Positions 35,648 through 44,636 of a DNA stretch of 64,000 bases are shown in pieces. Numbering within the stretch: position 1 is the stretch's first letter; every line of letters begins with the position of its first letter. Under the pieces are notes generated by a model. The model was not told where the DNA came from. It made no database searches and saw only the letters and a list, made by a program, of their open reading frames with translations. The position numbers and the translations under genes were made by a program. The stretch is from Bradyrhizobium ottawaense (GTDB lineage: Bacteria > Pseudomonadota > Alphaproteobacteria > Rhizobiales > Xanthobacteraceae): NCBI RefSeq assembly GCF_002278135.3, contig NZ_CP029425.2:868001-932000 (forward strand), read 5' to 3'.

Positions 35648-36384
35648 TGCGAAGTCTTCGGGTCGTTGCATCCGCCGTCGCGGCCCATTTGGCCGCGATC
35701 GGCGCCGTCGCGGCCCATTTGGCCGCGATCGGCGTTGCTCAGACGAGGCCGGCGCATGCGCAGGATACGACGACCCTGAAGAAGGAGATGCTCGGGCAGT
35801 GGGAGCTCTCGACCACCGAGCGCAGCAAGACCTGCGTCGTCACGATGAAGGGCGACGCCGCGGGGCAGGGCTTCAAGCTGGAGCTGGAGCCGGCCTGCAA
35901 GGCGGCGCTGCCCTTCACCAAGGACATCGTCGCCTGGAGCGTCAGGGGCCTCGACATCGTCCGCCTGCAGGACGCGACCGGTGAAGCCGTGATCGACTTC
36001 ACCGAGGTCGAGGCCGGCATCTTCGAAGGCCTGCGCCAGGGCGAGGGCGTCTACATCCTGCAGGATCTCGCCGCCGCGCGCTCGATGGCCAAGTCGATGG
36101 ACCAGATGATCGGCGACTGGGCGATGGTGCGCGGCAACGGCCAGCCGGTCTGCGGGCTGACGCTGACCAACACGGAAGCCGGCTCCGACAATTTCCAGGT
36201 CTTCCTCAAGCCGAAATGCGATCCGGCCATCGCGCAGTTCAACCCGACGCAATGGCGGCTCGAGCGCGGCCAGATCATCCTGATGTCGAAATCGGGCAAC
36301 GTCTGGCAGTTCGAGGCCGACGACAACGCGCAGTGGCGGCGCGTCCCCGATACCGCCGATCCCCTGATCATGCTGCGTCAGTAG
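35647..36384 (+). CDS. AprI/Inh-like secreted beta-barrel protein (two repeats)
   Basis: 245 residues; ATG at 35647 overlaps the previous stop (TGATG). The signal peptide contains a duplicated decapeptide, AVAAHLAAIG twice, ending ARPAHAQD. Two similar domains follow (KEMLGQWELSTTERSKTCVV and DQMIGDWAMVRGNGQPVCGL), each with a W...C pattern of the AprI/Inh metalloprotease-inhibitor lipocalin-like fold and each with a second Cys. The family inhibits serralysin-type proteases in the periplasm. No protease gene is adjacent, so the role is open. Confidence 0.75.
   Translation: MRSLRVVASAVAAHLAAIGAVAAHLAAIGVAQTRPAHAQDTTTLKKEMLGQWELSTTERSKTCVVTMKGDAAGQGFKLELEPACKAALPFTKDIVAWSVRGLDIVRLQDATGEAVIDFTEVEAGIFEGLRQGEGVYILQDLAAARSMAKSMDQMIGDWAMVRGNGQPVCGLTLTNTEAGSDNFQVFLKPKCDPAIAQFNPTQWRLERGQIILMSKSGNVWQFEADDNAQWRRVPDTADPLIMLRQ
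35674..35733 (+). repeat. Perfect 30-bp tandem duplication in a signal peptide
   Basis: Two exact head-to-tail copies, 35674-35703 and 35704-35733, each beginning GCCGTCGCGGCCCATTTGGC and coding for AVAAHLAAIG. The repeat lengthens the hydrophobic core without changing frame and may differ in copy number between strains. Confidence 0.9.
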
Positions 36385-36486
36385 GCGGGCCCACATTCGC
36401 TGCCGCCGAATGGCGCCACGCGAAGGCGGAACCTGCAGACCGGGCATCTCGTTGACGGAAGAGGCGATTTCGTTGGGAGATCCGGC

Positions 36487-36861
36487 ATGGCCAAACGCGT
36501 CCTCGCGATCGGCATCGAACCCGGCAGTGCCGACTACAGCGCATTCCCGCAGCTCACGCCGGAGCTCGTGCGAACCTACATCGATGCGCAGCTGTTGCGC
36601 CTGCGCGATCTCGGCTTCGAGGTCACGAGCTGCCTGATTGATCTCGACGCCACCGCGGAAGCCGGCGTCACGGCGGCGCTGCGCGACGAGCGTTTCGACT
36701 GCATCGTGATCGGCGCCGGCCTGCGCGAGCCGAAGGAGCGCCTCGTGCTGTTCGAGAAGGTGCTCAACCTCGTCCATCGCCTCGCGCCGGACGCTGCGAT
36801 CTGCTTCAACACCACGCCCGCCGATACCGTCGAGGCCGTGCAGCGCTGGGTCGATGCTTGA
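36487..36861 (+). CDS. Conserved hypothetical protein, flavodoxin-like fold
   Basis: 124 residues from ATG at 36487, GGGAGA eight bases before. Alternating hydrophobic strands and helices (AKRVLAIGIEPGSADYSAF, FDCIVIGAGLREPKERLVLF) suggest an alpha/beta Rossmann-like fold. No catalytic motif is recognised and no family is assigned. A free-standing cytoplasmic protein. Confidence 0.65.
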   Translation: MAKRVLAIGIEPGSADYSAFPQLTPELVRTYIDAQLLRLRDLGFEVTSCLIDLDATAEAGVTAALRDERFDCIVIGAGLREPKERLVLFEKVLNLVHRLAPDAAICFNTTPADTVEAVQRWVDA

Positions 36862-37013
36862 CGTCCAATCGGCCGGCCGGTGCATCGTACGCGGCGCGGT
36901 TTGAGCCGTCTTCGCGCTGCGCCTCCGGCCATCGCGGGCCGCCGTGCCGGCAATTTGTCTGGCCCGAATCCTCGCCCGGGGCTATGACTCCCTCCACCAC
37001 AGGGAGGGCGAGC

Positions 37014-37334
37014 ATGCTTCGAGGTCTTCGCATTGGAAGTTTTGGAATCGCGGCCTGTCTGACGGTTGCGATGGCGGTGCCGGCGCATGAGGCGGCGGCC
37101 CAGGATGCCATCGGCGGCGCGATCATCGGCTGCGTCGGCGGGGCGATCCTCGGTGGTGCGCTCGGCGGAGGCAGGGGGGCTGCCATCGGTGCCGTCGTCG
37201 GTGCCGGCACGGGCGCCGCGATCGCCTCCGAAGGCGAGCGCCGCCGCTCCGGCTACTACGCCTATCAGCGCGGCTGCTACATGCAGAGGCCGGACGGCTA
37301 CTACGTCCGGGTCGATCACAGGTATTGCTACTGA
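37014..37334 (+). CDS. Glycine-zipper secreted/outer-membrane small protein
   Basis: 106 residues from ATG at 37014 with AGGGAGGG upstream. A signal peptide (GIAACLTVAMAVPAHEAAA) precedes a glycine zipper (IGGAIIGCVGGAILGGALGG and AIGAVVGAGTGAAIA) and an aromatic, Cys-containing tail (YYAYQRGCYMQRPDGYYVRV). Resembles the protein at 30619 in layout. Function unknown. Confidence 0.72.
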   Translation: MLRGLRIGSFGIAACLTVAMAVPAHEAAAQDAIGGAIIGCVGGAILGGALGGGRGAAIGAVVGAGTGAAIASEGERRRSGYYAYQRGCYMQRPDGYYVRVDHRYCY

Positions 37335-37349
37335 GCCGGCCAGCGCGAC

Positions 37350-38324
37350 TTATGTGATCGCTCTGTCGCGCACTTCGCCTGGTGTCGCATCGAAGTGGCG
37401 CCGGAAAATGCGATGAAAGTGCGATACTGTCGGGAATCCACACTCGTAGGCGACGTCCATGACCTTCATATGTGCGTAGTGCGGCGACGCCAGCATCTCG
37501 TGAGCCCGCATCAGGCGGCGAGTGGTCAGTTCATCGGTGAACGACGTTCCGGCTTCGGAGAAGAGCGCCTGCACATAGCGCGGCGAAACCAGAAGGCGGC
37601 GTGCGAGCGCCGTCAAGGAAAAGCCGGGCATCATGAAATTGCGATCAAGCTCGCGCCGGACGGTCTCAAACCGAGCCGCTCGCAAACTCGGCGCCTGTGT
37701 CTCCTGATGCAAGGTCTTGAGGGCCACTGCAGCCACGACGAGATCGGCGATGTGGTCGGCGGCAAAACGCGGGATATCGGCTTGCTCCGCGGCGCCGGAT
37801 AGCTTCAGCAGCGTCTCGACGTAAGCGTATGCCAGCGCCGGCGCCGAAGCCGATGCCGGAATCGGCGTCATGAATCGATCTTCGACGTTGCACGTCTGGC
37901 CACGCAGCTGCTGGCGCGGCAATTGAATTGCCATGAAATTGCAGTGATGCTGCGCACTTACATTGATGGTCGACGGCACGCACTGTTCGATAAGCACCGC
38001 AGCACCGGCGGTGCAGGCAACGCTCTTGCCGCTTTGCTCAACGAGCATTTCGTCCGTTCCGCTATTGAGCAGAAGCACGGCATTGTCGGTGTTCTCGATG
38101 GCGATTTCCGCGGCTCCGCGCGAAATGGTCTGCACGGTCCCGCAAATGCGACCAATCGCGGCTTGGCCGAGCAGCATGATCTTGAGCTGGCCGTCGAAGG
38201 GCACGTTGGGCCTGGCGTCGGCGCGCAGACGCACGTAACCGGATGACAGTGAATCGACCCAGCGATCTCTGCGCAGCCACTCGTCGCCGGGAAGATCGGC
38301 GGAGTCAAACGAGATTCTCTGCAT
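37350..38324 (-). CDS. AraC-family transcriptional regulator
   Basis: 324 residues. The N-terminal part resembles the AraC-binding-like domain of NphR/FeaR-type regulators (with SSGYVRLRADARP). C-terminal double HTH at about 220-320: FSLTALARRLLVSPRYVQAL and VMDVAYECGFPTVSHFHRIF, the AraC consensus. Convergent with the glycine-zipper gene and divergent from the outer-membrane protein at 38618, which it may control. Confidence 0.9.
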   Translation of the reverse strand: MQRISFDSADLPGDEWLRRDRWVDSLSSGYVRLRADARPNVPFDGQLKIMLLGQAAIGRICGTVQTISRGAAEIAIENTDNAVLLLNSGTDEMLVEQSGKSVACTAGAAVLIEQCVPSTINVSAQHHCNFMAIQLPRQQLRGQTCNVEDRFMTPIPASASAPALAYAYVETLLKLSGAAEQADIPRFAADHIADLVVAAVALKTLHQETQAPSLRAARFETVRRELDRNFMMPGFSLTALARRLLVSPRYVQALFSEAGTSFTDELTTRRLMRAHEMLASPHYAHMKVMDVAYECGFPTVSHFHRIFRRHFDATPGEVRDRAIT

Positions 38325-38617
38325 TTACATTGGAGTCCGCAGTGAGGGCTGGCGACATCGAGCATATTGGAACTTGGTGCCAAGCGCTATTCGCGAAAAG
38401 CAATAATTCCGTTCGTAAAAGAGCACCTCGGTGCGGTGTCGCGCCGTTATGTTGCACGGAAGCCTCAACAGTGCAGCTCATGGATATTGAGGGGCGAGAA
38501 TACGCAAACCGCTACAGCACCGTTCGTCATAAGCGACGACAGTCTCGCCGCACCTCACCTAGAATCTTGCCGAAATGATGCCTTGGCGTCGAAGGCATGT
38601 TCATCTGAGGGGTTTCA

Positions 38618-39730
38618 GTGCTTTATCGGCATATTCGGCTATCGATCATCGCAACCGGACTGGTGGCGGCAACTTCCGCGCCTGTACTTGCCGCAGATAT
38701 TCCGATCAAGGCGCCGGGGGTGGCCACCGCGAGCACGGCTGGCGGGGTCTACTTCTGGGCTGACGGCTCAGCGCAGTCGATCCGCCTGCCGACCTATGAT
38801 ATAGGCACTCGTCTGTTGCCGGTCGCCCCGGGATCGGGGATATCCGCGGCAAATACATATGACCCGCGGGCAACCGGATATGGCATCTCCGGCGGATTGG
38901 GCTTCGTTTTGCCTCCCGGTGTGTCTCTGTCGAATATCGGCACCAATGGGCGGATCGAGTTCAGCGGGTCCTATGTCAACGCGACCGCCTCGCAAGCAGC
39001 TACGGCTGTGTCGACATTGGGATCGGGATATTCGCTGCCGCAGGTTGGCGGGATCACAAACTTCGCGGGCTCGGTCGCTTGCGGCGCCGGCACATCATGT
39101 GTCGTTTCCAGCACGCTCGGTACCAGCTATTCGAGTTGGCAAGTCAGCGGGCGGTACGCGACAGATTTCAAGGTGAGCGGCGTCACCATTACGCCGTCGC
39201 TTGCGGTGTTTGGCGGCAAGTCCCGCAACTCTCAGACGTTGTCCGAAACCAATCTCGTTTTCGGCGGCACTGCGTCCGTCCGCTATGACGCGGACACCAA
39301 GCTCGATTGGACGGACTGGGGAGCCCGCGCCGGCCTGTCTGGTTCGGTACCTGTGACGGATTGGCTGACATTTGTGGCTGGTGGCAACGCCGGGCTCGCC
39401 ATGCGGCGGGTATCGCTGACGGGCTCGGACTCCGTCAACGTCTTCGTGGGTGGGGTGCCCTTTTTCGCCCCGACCTTCTCTGCCACAACGTCCAGTGCAA
39501 CGACCACCGCATTCGTTGCCAATGCCGAAGCCAGCGTCAACATCAAGCTGGCGCCGAGCTGGGCGTTGCGGGCCTTTGGCGGCCTCAACTACGATAACAA
39601 GGTCCCTGGCGTTTCAGCCCCGGCTGTCGTGCTTCCGTTCGGCTTTGGAGGCGCGAGCACGCCAGCGGGGGTCAAATACCAGGCCGAGACAAGCTATTAC
39701 GCGGGTGGCGGATTAACGGTCAGGTTTTGA
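38618..39730 (+). CDS. Outer-membrane beta-barrel protein
   Basis: 370 residues with a GTG start at 38618. Signal peptide RLSIIATGLVAATSAPVLAA followed by DIPIKAP, the usual processed start of rhizobial Omp25-like porins. Many alternating-residue strands (YGISGGLGFVLPPGVSL, GRIEFSGSYVNATASQAATA) and a terminal Phe (YYAGGGLTVRF) indicate a barrel. GC is lower than in upstream genes. It is the last gene before the island-like region. Confidence 0.75.
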   Translation: MLYRHIRLSIIATGLVAATSAPVLAADIPIKAPGVATASTAGGVYFWADGSAQSIRLPTYDIGTRLLPVAPGSGISAANTYDPRATGYGISGGLGFVLPPGVSLSNIGTNGRIEFSGSYVNATASQAATAVSTLGSGYSLPQVGGITNFAGSVACGAGTSCVVSSTLGTSYSSWQVSGRYATDFKVSGVTITPSLAVFGGKSRNSQTLSETNLVFGGTASVRYDADTKLDWTDWGARAGLSGSVPVTDWLTFVAGGNAGLAMRRVSLTGSDSVNVFVGGVPFFAPTFSATTSSATTTAFVANAEASVNIKLAPSWALRAFGGLNYDNKVPGVSAPAVVLPFGFGGASTPAGVKYQAETSYYAGGGLTVRF

Positions 39731-39764
39731 GAGCCGGTGCAAGGCTGGTCCGACACGCGTTGCC

Positions 39765-39931
39765 CTAGATCAACCGCATCCCGCGCAGGCTGGCATGCCC
39801 GCTTTTGCCAACGATGATGTGGTCGTGCACGGCGATGCCGAGCGGTTTTGCGATGTCGATGATCGCTTTGGTCATCTGGATGTCGGCCTGCGAGGGCGAG
39901 GGATCGCCGGAGGGATGGTTGTGCATGAGCC
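39765..39931 (-). pseudogene. radC: Truncated radC (MPN/JAB domain), C-terminal fragment
   Basis: Read on the minus strand, about 55 residues end with the RadC tail: [19 protein letters not shown], then [20 protein letters not shown] and [18 protein letters not shown] at 39765. [11 protein letters not shown] is the JAMM metal motif. Upstream of LMHNHP the reading becomes RRRR and unrelated sequence, so the first two-thirds of the gene are gone. RadC-like genes are frequent passengers of integrative elements, so this scar could be a decayed element gene or a chromosomal gene cut by insertion. Confidence 0.88.
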
Positions 39932-40175
39932 TGCGGCGTCTATTATCTATTTGAGTTTGCTGTTATTTTAGATTCTGATCGAGCTGTAGGAGGCGGAGAC
40001 TGGGGCATGTAGTGGGTGATTGTTCGTGATAGTCACGAGAGTTCACGCTCGGTCCTGGCCGCTTCGATTGGAGTCCTTGTTTCAATGCCCGATCTGTCCG
40101 TGACATGCATTTCAGTGCGTATCGACGGCTTACGGACACCGCCGAAAGCATCAGCCTGAATGCTCAGGTTTTCCG
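39932..40175. other. Junction region without a gene
   Basis: About 245 bp of lower-GC sequence between the radC fragment and the defence gene. A 62-codon minus-strand frame (39963-40151) has no recognisable product or start signal. The break in radC near 39931 makes this the likely left junction of the inserted region. No direct repeat, tRNA fragment or integrase was seen. Confidence 0.5.
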
Positions 40176-41600
40176 TTAACGTGTCCTTTCATCGACGGCT
40201 TCCTCCAATACGTGCAACGTATCGCGCCGCTCGAACAGTAAAATTAGCTCTCTGACCCGGGCCGATTTGCGGTCGCCGGGAATTTCGTCAATGTCCACGC
40301 CCAGGAGAAAGCAAAGGTTCTTAAACTCTTCCATATCGAACGCCGTACACAGCTCATCGAACAATTTCTTACGTTGAGCTATCGAAATACGCGACTTCGT
40401 TGCCGCTACCGAAGCAACGGACTTCGGCCACGCCCCCTCCGAGAGGGAAACTGGGCGCGACTCAATGAAGCTTCGCAAGCACGAAGCCGCGGAATACGCT
40501 GCGTACTCTTGCCACATGTCATTCTTTTTGCCGTCGGCGAAGTCGCAGATGGCTCGGATCGTCAAGAATCCCACCTTCTTGACAGCGCTGAATGCCGCAG
40601 AAGCGACTCCTGCACTCTCCATCTCAATTGCGATGAGATCGCGTTGCAACGACCGAAGCTCTTGGGCAGCCTCGCTTGAAGCAATCACCTTCTCTCCAGA
40701 GGCAATTGGTCCGACATGAATTCTCGGCTCGATGGCGCTCGCGCTTTTCCCATCGGGCCTTGAAGGCAAATGTGCGCGCCACGTTGAGTCGGTCAAGTTC
40801 AGTATTCCATCCACGAGGATGGGGTCCGCCTGAAATTGCCGAGCTCGATGCTCCTGATGATTGGGTCGAACCTTCGAGAGCTCATAATAGAAAATGGAGT
40901 TCGAGGCCACGATATCGCCGAAGCCCTGATCCTTTCTAGAGATTCCACCAGCAATTCCATTCACAAGTACAAATCGCGGCTTCCATTTGTGGATGAGGTC
41001 CGATGTCGCATGTGCGGCATCGAGATTTCCCATCGAATGAAGGAGAGTGGCAACAACTCGATACGAGCCGCCGCGTCTTGTTGGAATCGTTCCGCGAAGG
41101 TACGTGCGGGTCGAATCCGATGTCGACGAAATCGGTACCAGCTCAGGAAAATAATGCTTAAGCGCAGCCAATTCCTTCCGCAACGCGACGACAACTGCGA
41201 AGTCGACTGATTCGTCCTCCACCTGTCGCGAGAGGTCGGTAGCCTGCTTGTCAGTAAGCTCGACAGCAACCGAGCTGAGAAATGCTGCGACGCGGCTCTC
41301 ATGGCGCCGTTTCATGAGAAGCAACGAATCCGCTGTGTAAGTGGTCGGATCCTGATCGACCAAACGATGATGCGTTGGACATAGGATGATCAAGTTGTCT
41401 GCGTCGTTGCGCGACTCTTCGGATTGCGCGGGATCGAATCTCGGCCCCCCGGGAGAGGCCGCACGAATGTGGCAGAGTTCGCCCAGTAATGCGCGAGATT
41501 GAGGCTGAACGAGCTGCGTTGTACATCCCGGGAAAGCGCATAGGCCCCCCGAAGAAGCGAACAGAATCTTTATCGAACGATCACTGGGTTGTCGTCGCAT
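40176..41600 (-). CDS. HNH nuclease - nucleoside phosphorylase - EAD7-like three-domain defence protein
   Basis: 474 residues, start at 41600. Residues about 10-105: an HNH domain with CAFPGC, ELCHIRAASPGGPRF, NLIILCPTHHRLVDQ (His44 and the C-x2-HH motif; same style as the HNH of Cap5). Residues about 130-380: a PNP/MTA-SAH nucleosidase fold with VVVALRKELAALK, RFVLVNGIAGGI, the ribose-binding IEMESAG, and the catalytic-Asp loop RAICDFADGKK. Residues about 405-472: LFDELCTAFDMEEFKNLCFL and LGVDIDEIPG, KSARVRELILLFERR, which match the effector-associated domain 7 (death-like adaptor) pattern. All three active regions look intact. Low-GC, divergent from the next gene. A toxic or immune effector role is inferred. 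Confidence 0.78.
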   Translation of the reverse strand: MRRQPSDRSIKILFASSGGLCAFPGCTTQLVQPQSRALLGELCHIRAASPGGPRFDPAQSEESRNDADNLIILCPTHHRLVDQDPTTYTADSLLLMKRRHESRVAAFLSSVAVELTDKQATDLSRQVEDESVDFAVVVALRKELAALKHYFPELVPISSTSDSTRTYLRGTIPTRRGGSYRVVATLLHSMGNLDAAHATSDLIHKWKPRFVLVNGIAGGISRKDQGFGDIVASNSIFYYELSKVRPNHQEHRARQFQADPILVDGILNLTDSTWRAHLPSRPDGKSASAIEPRIHVGPIASGEKVIASSEAAQELRSLQRDLIAIEMESAGVASAAFSAVKKVGFLTIRAICDFADGKKNDMWQEYAAYSAASCLRSFIESRPVSLSEGAWPKSVASVAATKSRISIAQRKKLFDELCTAFDMEEFKNLCFLLGVDIDEIPGDRKSARVRELILLFERRDTLHVLEEAVDERTR

Positions 41601-41886
41601 AGCACCTCAAGCACGCTCCGCATGCCGTCGCCCCGTAGTCAAGAGATCATAGCCTTCAACGCCCATCAACCGGATACGTGTCGATAAGCCGACACTTTGT
41701 GGCTAACGTTGCTATTGAGCAGGCCGTCTAGAGCTGCGCGACATCGAGTAGCCTTCTAACTCTTCTTTGCGGGGGGCATGTTCTTTCCATTTGCATCGTG
41801 GAGGCATTCGCGCTTAAGTTGATCATATTGAAGGTCCGTCTTAATTGACATGGCGTACTTCCGCGCGGAAACGCGACGGGGGATGG

Positions 41887-43698
41887 ATGATCGACTCTCT
41901 TCGCGTTGCAAAAACAGCAAATTTTCACATTCTTAAGCGGCAGATGAGCAATGCCGCATTGGATGACCTTTTTCGCCAAGTTCGGGCAAGCCAGCCCTCG
42001 GCCTCCCAAAACATATTCTACCATCGGCGCGTCCAAGCTGGGCGCGCGCGTTGGTCTGCGATCTCCTTCCTCTATGACCGCTCGCCTTCATTCTTAACCG
42101 AAGACGCAGGAATCCGAGAACGAATCTGCGGATTTATTCTTTTGATCGAATATCGCGATCATCTCGCGATTCTTAAATCCAAGCTCGATCTTCCGGCAGG
42201 ATTTTTCACCCGCTATCTCGGTCGAGTATCAGCCGAACGCGTGGATCGTGCGGTCGCACGGCAGGGAGCGGTGTTCGAAAAGATTCGGCTTCGAAACATG
42301 TCGGTCTCCAAGCACGTGATGAGGAGTAAAACGTTCGAAGCCGATGACCTACAAAATGTTGTCGGGCCTGCTGGCGCAAACCGGTATGTGCCCCAGGCGT
42401 ACGCGGTCCGGTCGGGAACTGACCACTATTCTACAACTCCTAGCACCGGCAGGATAGGGCAGCGGTCTGATCGGGTCGATCACCTCGCACTTGTGGAGTA
42501 CGCGAAATCTGTAATTGACGAGCTGGTAGGTGGAAGAGCTGCACCTGCCAGCTTTCTCCGTACCTTAGCCCGCGCTATCGATTTGGCGAGTATTGGCGGC
42601 ACCGCGCGTCCAACAAGTTTTGCCGTCGACGTTGCGGGATTTGTTGATGCGATCCATGTCGATCGCGAAATCAGACTTGTACATGAAGATAGCGGTAGAC
42701 TCACTCAACTCTCCAAGCATGAAATCGATGCAGCGTTAAATGAGCTCGATCGTGCGTTTAGGGTCAGCGGCGACGGAAAGAGGATGGATATCTTCGACGG
42801 TGCTGATTCGGTTGGAGCAATTGCAATCAACCAAGCTCGCGTAGCATTGCGTGACTTGCAATTGCCGATCACTGCCGGCATCGAGGTCGAAAGTACAGAG
42901 TATGCTCTCGGTCACGATCCAAATCGGATCTCGCTCCGACGCTACATCGATCGCGAGGATAAGTTCATATTGCTGTTCGACGCCCTCTCTTTAGCTTACA
43001 TCGACGGGACCTTGTTCCGCGACGAAGGCTTTGTAGATGGTGGCGCAGCCCTGTTGCGCCATTTGCGCTCTGATCCGCTCCTAGACGGAGTGACTGATGA
43101 AAAGGGTAACTTTTCGACGCGAAAGGCCACCTTTGATGCTGACTCCACTTTCGGTGTGATCGAAGCGAGTGTTGCGGACGGGGACGATGTGCTTGTGTGC
43201 GACGATCTTGGCGACGAATGGGCGGACTATATTGGGCTAAACAACTCCAGCAGCCCGCCTAGAATTACCTTTTATCACGCAAAGCATGGTCCACTATCGC
43301 TCGGTGCTGGGCCGTTCCATATCTCCGTGAGCCAAGCAATTAAGAACTTGCAGCGTATGAGCCTTCCGCCGGAATCGATGGAAGCGAAAATTCGTGGTTG
43401 GAACAACAAGTATGTAAGCGGTAGCGGAGTCAAAACCCGGATCAAGAGGATTGTCCGAGGCGATGCCGACGAGCTAATGAACGAATTCGCTCAAGTGCGG
43501 CTTGCGCCGGATGCAATTCGTCGGGTCTTCATCGTGACCTCTTCGCTGAGCCGCGGTGCTGTTGAAGAGGCGCTAAAGGAAGTCGCAGCCGGCCAAGCGC
43601 CAGACCCATACTTCGTTCAGCTCTATTGGCTGTTGATGTCATTCTTCTCGGCGTGTACCGAAATGAACGCACATGGATACGTGATCTGTCAAACTTAG
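41887..43698 (+). CDS. Unknown 603-aa protein with PD-(D/E)XK-like C-terminal motif
   Basis: 603 residues from ATG at 41887 (GGGGGATGG before it); the frame is open to 41845. No family is recognised with certainty. The N-terminal two-thirds look mixed alpha/beta without known motifs. Near residues 438-468 is VCDDLGDEWADYIGL followed by ITFYHAKHG (His-Ala-Lys 464-466), the spacing expected of a restriction-endonuclease-like core (D/E, then xxK). Base composition is lower in GC than the backbone. It is followed 115 bp later by a frameshifted Mrr-type nuclease in the same direction and is divergent from the HNH-phosphorylase gene, so it probably belongs to a defence module. Confidence 0.6.
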   Translation: MIDSLRVAKTANFHILKRQMSNAALDDLFRQVRASQPSASQNIFYHRRVQAGRARWSAISFLYDRSPSFLTEDAGIRERICGFILLIEYRDHLAILKSKLDLPAGFFTRYLGRVSAERVDRAVARQGAVFEKIRLRNMSVSKHVMRSKTFEADDLQNVVGPAGANRYVPQAYAVRSGTDHYSTTPSTGRIGQRSDRVDHLALVEYAKSVIDELVGGRAAPASFLRTLARAIDLASIGGTARPTSFAVDVAGFVDAIHVDREIRLVHEDSGRLTQLSKHEIDAALNELDRAFRVSGDGKRMDIFDGADSVGAIAINQARVALRDLQLPITAGIEVESTEYALGHDPNRISLRRYIDREDKFILLFDALSLAYIDGTLFRDEGFVDGGAALLRHLRSDPLLDGVTDEKGNFSTRKATFDADSTFGVIEASVADGDDVLVCDDLGDEWADYIGLNNSSSPPRITFYHAKHGPLSLGAGPFHISVSQAIKNLQRMSLPPESMEAKIRGWNNKYVSGSGVKTRIKRIVRGDADELMNEFAQVRLAPDAIRRVFIVTSSLSRGAVEEALKEVAAGQAPDPYFVQLYWLLMSFFSACTEMNAHGYVICQT

Positions 43699-43813
43699 CA
43701 GGCGCTGATCACGGAGTCGGTATTCGAAACTGCGATTTGGCTATTCCGGCTGTTAAGGCCCGACAGCCGGCTGACTGCTAACCTATGCGCAGTTGTAGTA
43801 AAGAGCGCGTGCC

Positions 43814-44601
43814 ATGCTTACTTTGCAGCAGATGGAAGAGGTAAGGGTTCGCCTAGCGCAGCAACTGATATTCTACATGCCCGTTAAGCTGTTTCCTATT
43901 GCGCAGAAATTAGCGTTTCCGATTCTTTTAGAGTTCACACGACTAGTGGATTTTAGGAATCTGGAAATTCCACCAGAGAAGATCAAAATTACTGACTTGA
44001 TCTACGAAGACAGGCTTCCGTCAGTGTTCGAGTCGTTTATCGCTCGGCGGTTTTCCGAGGGGAATAAGCAAGCGGAGTTGCGAGTAGCGGGAATCATTAC
44101 ACCAGATCACAAGATCGTCCTGGCAGATCGTAAAACGGCAGAGGGATTTCTAATAAAGGCAAACTCAGCGGTTTGGTATGAAATTGTAGCAAGCCTGCAA
44201 TCGGATTGGAGCCAAGCGTATTCACTTTCTGCGACGCGTTGGGAAGAGATCGTCGCTGGTGCCTTCGATAAAGCGGGGTTCGACGAGGTGACATTAACGC
44301 CACGCTCAGGGGATCACGGACGGGATGTCATAGCTGTTCGAAGGGGGTTGGTTGCATCAAGATCATAGGATCGGTGAAGGCGTATAAGCCGAGGAACGAG
44401 GTTTCATATGATGACATTCGTGCATTGCTGGGCGTACTCAGCGGGGAGCAGAATGCCTCTAAGGGAATCCTGACTACAACGTCGGACTTTCCGCCAAGGC
44501 TAATATCTGATCCGTTCATAACTCCCTTTCTGCCGACGCGTCTCGAATTGATGAACGGTGACAGCCTTCAAAAGTGGCTTGGTGGCCTCCTGAAAAAATA
44601 G
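43814..44601 (+). pseudogene. Mrr-type restriction endonuclease, frameshifted
   Basis: The first frame codes 184 residues (43814-44368), the second continues to 44601. Joined, they give an Mrr_cat-like C terminus: ATRWEEIVAGAFDKAGFDEV, RSGDHGRDVIAVR (catalytic Asp), then in the other frame GCIKIIGSVKAYKPRNEVSY (the xxK lysine) and VLSGEQNASKGILTTTSDF. The shift falls at the G5 run near 44340-44346; restoring one A before it would join the frames as RKGVGCIKI. The lysine motif is lost from the unshifted product, so it should be inactive unless the run slips. About 263 residues when repaired. Confidence 0.72.
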
Positions 44602-44636
44602 GCTTCTCCCGTTCGGATACATGCCTCTACGAGAGA

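Noticed and set aside
40176..41600. Reading the middle domain as a housekeeping MTA/SAH nucleosidase
   Set aside because: The fused HNH and EAD7-like domains, low GC and defence neighbours do not fit a metabolic enzyme.
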